Shown in pieces: positions 60,844-64,000 of a DNA stretch of 64,000 nucleotides. How positions within the stretch are numbered: position 1 is the first letter of the stretch; every line of letters begins with the position of its first letter. This DNA comes from Alicyclobacillus sp. SP_1 (GTDB lineage Bacteria > Bacillota > Bacilli > Alicyclobacillales > Alicyclobacillaceae): assembly GCF_024706985.1 (NCBI RefSeq), contig NZ_JAMCCX010000083.1:1-64000 (forward strand), read 5' to 3'. The translations under genes were made by a program, and so were the position numbers. Under the pieces are notes generated by a model that was not told where the DNA came from, did no database searches, and saw only the letters and a list, made by a program, of their open reading frames with translations.

Positions 60844-62622
60844 TCACATCGTGTCAGAGGAGGAGGCGACGACATCTCGATTCCCAAATTGAAAAGCGGC
60901 CAACTCACCGCGCGTCTCTCGCAAATCCCGGCGCAGGTCTTCGGTCGCCACCTCGTCTACCTCCGTAGTACCAGGCTTAAAGACAACCCCATACGACTTG
61001 GCGGCCTTGTCTCGACTGACAAGCCCCCGGGCCACATCCGCACGAACGCGGTCTGGGTGGCGTTCGAGCGGATCGCCAAAACCACCACTGCCACCCGTCA
61101 CAAACAGCACCTGATCGCCTTTATGAACCTCCACACCATCGAGTTTCGACGGCAAGTGTTCGACGGTTCCGTCGCTGCGAATAAGAATTTTATACGAGGA
61201 TGTACCTGGCTCTCCTCCATTGATACCCCACGGTTGAAGTTTGGCCCGGTCATCGTGGATAGACACCAAACCATCGGCGAGACACGTATAGAGTTTCTCG
61301 TTGCAATTGCCACCGCGGTGAAGTCCCGCTCCTCCCGAGTCCATACCCGTTCGGTAGTACTCCACACGGAGCGGATAGTATGTCTCTAAGTACTCGGTAG
61401 GAATGTTGACGAAAGCAGGCCACCAAGAGTGACCATCCAAACCATCGCCAATCGGTCGGCCCGGCAACCCTCCGTACATGACTTCCATTAAGTGGTAGTC
61501 GCGACCGTCCGCATCCGTTCCAGAGTAGATGAAATACGGACTCGTACCGTAACCGGCAGCCGGACTATTTTCCGGAGTGTTCAGCGACAAAGCTCCACTC
61601 AACACGTCGAATAGGCGACTCAGCACATGCGTCCGACAACCGAGAGCAGCCGGGAAGTTGGGACGGAGCAGACTGCCTTCTGGGGTCGTGACGTGAAGTA
61701 AGTCGTAAAAACCATCATTGAACATGATGGCCGGGTCAAACACAGAAATGAGAAAGGCACCAATGAACATTTTGAACATGGCGTCGCTGAGGTAGTAGCT
61801 GATGGGGCCTTGTGCCTGCGGATCGGTTCCCGTCCAGTCAAAGAAAGCTTGGTCTCCCTCTCGCCAGATGCTGAGCTTCATCTTAAAGGGTCCATTGCCG
61901 AGCCCATCGTCATCCACGTAATCTTCGAAAGACACGGGTTGCTCCGGTAAAAACCCTTGAATCAACTGACGCATCATGCGATTGGTGCGCGCAAGGAGTT
62001 CATCAAGGGCCTCTTGGTAAGTGTCTGGACCAAATCGTGCGCACAATTCCACGACTCGCTTCTCGGCAGTGCGGCAAGCCGCAACAAGTGCCATCAGGTC
62101 GCTGTAATTTTCTAGAGGAGTCCGCGTGTTCGCTTGAATGATGCGCAGCACCGCGTCATTCAACTTGCCTCGCTCATAGAGTTTGACAGGGGGAAAGCGC
62201 ACCCCTTCACCAAAAATGGAGGTTGCCGTCACGGGCAAACTGGCCGGCACAGGACCACCCACGTCCATCACATGTCCAAACATCGAAGCGTATCCGACCA
62301 GGCGTGAGCTAAAAAAGATTGGGATGATAATCATCCAGTCGTTGATATGCGAGATAGACCCACCACAACTGTACGGGTCACTTAGAAAAATGACATCGCC
62401 TTCGGCCACTCCCTCGGGAAAGTGCGCAATGACTTCCGGCACATGCGACCCAAAGTTGCCAACCACCATTTGACCGTGGACATCCGTAATCATCGGAAAA
62501 CAGTCGTGTTGCTCCCGAATGACTGGAGACATCGCCGACCGAAACAGGGTCACATCCATTTCGTCTTTAATGTTTTTGAGCGCGTTCTCGACAATGTCCA
62601 CCGTAATGGAATCCATCGCCAT
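60844..62622 (-). CDS. hyuB: Hydantoinase B/oxoprolinase family protein (HyuB)
   Basis: The B subunit of ATP-dependent N-methylhydantoinase/5-oxoprolinase/acetone-carboxylase-like enzymes. The 592-residue product has DSITVDIVENALKNIKDEMDVTLFRSAMSPVIREQHDCF, GHVMDVGGPVPAS, FLSDPYSCGGSISHINDW and, near the C-terminus, YYRTGMDSGGAGLHRGGNCNEKLY and VTGGSGGFGDP, all conserved in HyuB. ATG 62622 follows GGGAGGG. HyuA lies 64 bases upstream, the usual A-B order. The substrate (hydantoin, oxoproline or another ring) is not predictable. Confidence 0.93.
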   Translation of the reverse strand: MAMDSITVDIVENALKNIKDEMDVTLFRSAMSPVIREQHDCFPMITDVHGQMVVGNFGSHVPEVIAHFPEGVAEGDVIFLSDPYSCGGSISHINDWMIIIPIFFSSRLVGYASMFGHVMDVGGPVPASLPVTATSIFGEGVRFPPVKLYERGKLNDAVLRIIQANTRTPLENYSDLMALVAACRTAEKRVVELCARFGPDTYQEALDELLARTNRMMRQLIQGFLPEQPVSFEDYVDDDGLGNGPFKMKLSIWREGDQAFFDWTGTDPQAQGPISYYLSDAMFKMFIGAFLISVFDPAIMFNDGFYDLLHVTTPEGSLLRPNFPAALGCRTHVLSRLFDVLSGALSLNTPENSPAAGYGTSPYFIYSGTDADGRDYHLMEVMYGGLPGRPIGDGLDGHSWWPAFVNIPTEYLETYYPLRVEYYRTGMDSGGAGLHRGGNCNEKLYTCLADGLVSIHDDRAKLQPWGINGGEPGTSSYKILIRSDGTVEHLPSKLDGVEVHKGDQVLFVTGGSGGFGDPLERHPDRVRADVARGLVSRDKAAKSYGVVFKPGTTEVDEVATEDLRRDLRETRGELAAFQFGNRDVVASSSDTM

Positions 62623-62686
62623 GCCAATCCCTCCCACACATATTGTCAACTCACTCCATCTGTAGCACTGTTGGCACTGTCTTCTC

Positions 62687-64000
62687 CTATTCCACGACGG
62701 TCGATACCGGGGTTATCACCAAGTTACTCAACACGTCCACCGTTGCCACAAACCCCGGAAGCACCAGTGTCGTACTGTCCTTCTGGATGACGATGGCAGG
62801 CCCCTCCACTTGGTTCCCAGGTACTAAGCGCGCCCTATCGTACAGTGGTGTACGCCGAAATTCTCCGTCGAAGTATGCTTCGTGCTCCGCATCCACCAGA
62901 GCGTGAGATGCATCCTCGTCCGACAGTGCAAGCATCGGCGCTACCGGAGATGTCACCTTTCCGACCGCCACAGCTCGCAAATTGACCACTTCGAGTTCCA
63001 TGTCCATTTTGAATCCGTAGGTACGCTCGTGAATCTCGTCAAACATTTGCTTGAGCACGCCAAGCCCTTCTTGCTGTAACATATCAACCGAAACCTGCAG
63101 CGGAATTTCAAAGCCTTGCCGGAAGTAGCGTACATCCACCTCGTGTGTCACGGAGCGCAGAGCTTTGGCCACCTGCTCCGCCTCCAGCCATCGCTCTGCC
63201 TCTTCGGACAGCGCCTTCAACTCTGCAATGAACGTCTCGAGATGCATTTGGCTCTGCGTTTGAATAAAAGTACGAGAAAACTCATTTCGCACATCCGACT
63301 CCAAGAATCCGAGCGCGGAGAGCACTCCAGGAGTGGGCGGAATGACCACTGGGTACGATCCCGCTAGATTCGCGAGGGCATTTGCATGCAGCGGTCCCGC
63401 TCCGCCCAATGCCAGCAAAGCAAACTGACGTGGGTCGTACCCTTTCTCCACAGACACGACTCGCAGTGCTCCGTACATGTTCTCATTGACGATATCGTAG
63501 ATGCCTTTGGCGGCACGGTACACGTCAATGCCGAGTTTTTCAGAAATGCGGAGTACAGAAGTCTTCGCCGCCTCAGGGTCCAACTTCATTTCTCCGCCGA
63601 CGAGACTCGGCGGTAGATAGCCGAGTAGCACATTGGCATCCGTAACCGTCGGTTCCTCGCCTCCCCGGCCATAACATGCGGGGCCAGGCACAGCACCGGC
63701 ACTTTGCGGCCCAACTCGAAGCGCTCCCGTCAGCGGTACATGCGCGAAGGAACCGCCCCCGGCCCCAATGCTCACCACCTCTAGGCTGGGTGATTTGACG
63801 GGAAACACGCCGACTTTCGTTTCCCTTGAAACGCGCGGCTGCCCGTCATACGTCAAAGCCACGTCCGTGGAAGTACCACCCATATCGAAAGAAATAACAT
63901 TTCGAAATCCCGTTCTTGTGCCGATAGAAGCCGCCGCTGTGACCCCACCGGAGGGACCAGAGAGCATGGTGTGCACTGGCCTCTCGCTTGCTGCAGCTAC
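62687..64000 (-). CDS. hyuA: Hydantoinase A/oxoprolinase family protein (HyuA), 5' truncated by window edge
   Basis: The A (ATPase) subunit, with ~437 C-terminal residues visible of a usual ~690. The reading runs off the right edge with an open frame. Visible motifs are TMLSGPSGGVTAAASIG, VISFDMGGTSTDVAL (the actin-fold phosphate loop), VVSIGAGGGSFAHV, SAGAVPGPACYGRGGEEPTVTDANVLLGYL, ALGGAGPLHANALANLAG and the PPTPGVLSALGFLESD stretch, diagnostic of HyuA. It is co-oriented with hyuB 64 bases downstream, consistent with a heteromeric enzyme. Confidence 0.93.
   Translation of the reverse strand, partial: VAAASERPVHTMLSGPSGGVTAAASIGTRTGFRNVISFDMGGTSTDVALTYDGQPRVSRETKVGVFPVKSPSLEVVSIGAGGGSFAHVPLTGALRVGPQSAGAVPGPACYGRGGEEPTVTDANVLLGYLPPSLVGGEMKLDPEAAKTSVLRISEKLGIDVYRAAKGIYDIVNENMYGALRVVSVEKGYDPRQFALLALGGAGPLHANALANLAGSYPVVIPPTPGVLSALGFLESDVRNEFSRTFIQTQSQMHLETFIAELKALSEEAERWLEAEQVAKALRSVTHEVDVRYFRQGFEIPLQVSVDMLQQEGLGVLKQMFDEIHERTYGFKMDMELEVVNLRAVAVGKVTSPVAPMLALSDEDASHALVDAEHEAYFDGEFRRTPLYDRARLVPGNQVEGPAIVIQKDSTTLVLPGFVATVDVLSNLVITPVSTVVE

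Noticed and set aside
1-64000. CRISPR arrays, tRNA, rRNA, insertion sequences or prophage
   Set aside because: No regular direct repeats with spacers, no cloverleaf or rRNA segment and no transposase or integrase were recognised by eye.

Overview
The window looks like a chromosomal segment of a spore-former-type Bacilli member, most probably an Alicyclobacillus-like organism (Alicyclobacillaceae). The basis is a moderately high G+C content, strong Gram-positive Shine-Dalgarno sequences, frequent GTG/TTG starts, and the Bacillus-style gene neighbourhood degV-comFC-yvyF-flgM-flgN-flgK-flgL-hag-fliD-hpf. No rRNA, tRNA, CRISPR array, insertion sequence or prophage was recognised. Most genes lie on the minus strand. 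The left edge cuts a glycosyltransferase/methyltransferase gene and the right edge cuts a hydantoinase A gene.

Layout: (1) 1-3.6 kb, two glycosyltransferases, one fused to a methyltransferase, directly downstream of the flagellar genes and probably concerned with flagellin or surface glycosylation. (2) 3.6-10.2 kb, a late flagellar block read as sigma factor, flgM, flgN-like, flgK, flgL, hag, fliD, fliT-like. (3) 10.5-15 kb, a methyltransferase, a small membrane protein, hpf, yvyF, comFC, degV. (4) 15-17.2 kb, a PhoP/PhoR-like two-component system. (5) 17.3-21.4 kb, an HTH-TPR regulator of RRNPP-like architecture converging on an operon that encodes a 29-residue exported-peptide-like product, a DUF5317-like membrane protein and a multi-TM GGDEF/HD-GYP cyclic-di-GMP enzyme; this is the most intriguing part of the window. 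(6) 21.8-26.2 kb, a glycosyltransferase-like mini-protein, metK, an unknown protein, a TagA/WecG glycosyltransferase and a cold-shock protein. (7) 26.2-34 kb, MFS exporter, phosphohexomutase, dienelactone hydrolase, cytochrome P450, MogA/MoaB, proC and an esterase. (8) 34.2-40.5 kb, a beta-type glutamine synthetase under a GlnR/TnrA-like box, a Mug-type DNA glycosylase, and a biotin ECF transporter (bioY divergent from an ATPase and an ATPase-EcfT fusion) around a BirA operator. (9) 40.5-52.5 kb, small metabolic and redox genes (PCD, quinone reductase, trxA, tpx, purN, ccdA, ThiF/MoeB), a BNR-repeat lipoprotein, a secreted glucosaminidase and an aminotransferase. (10) 52.5-57.6 kb, an operon of a phosphodiester glycosidase-like protein, a membrane-anchored propeller-like protein and an OmpR/HK pair. 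(11) 57.7-64 kb, a putative catabolic cluster: DUF2264 protein, Gfo/Idh/MocA oxidoreductase and hydantoinase/oxoprolinase B and A subunits.

Functional themes are motility and its surface glycosylation, several signalling systems (two HK/RR pairs, the c-di-GMP enzyme, the HTH-TPR regulator), cell-envelope polymers, and nitrogen and biotin homeostasis with visible operators. All functional statements rest on motif recognition by eye; no database search was run.
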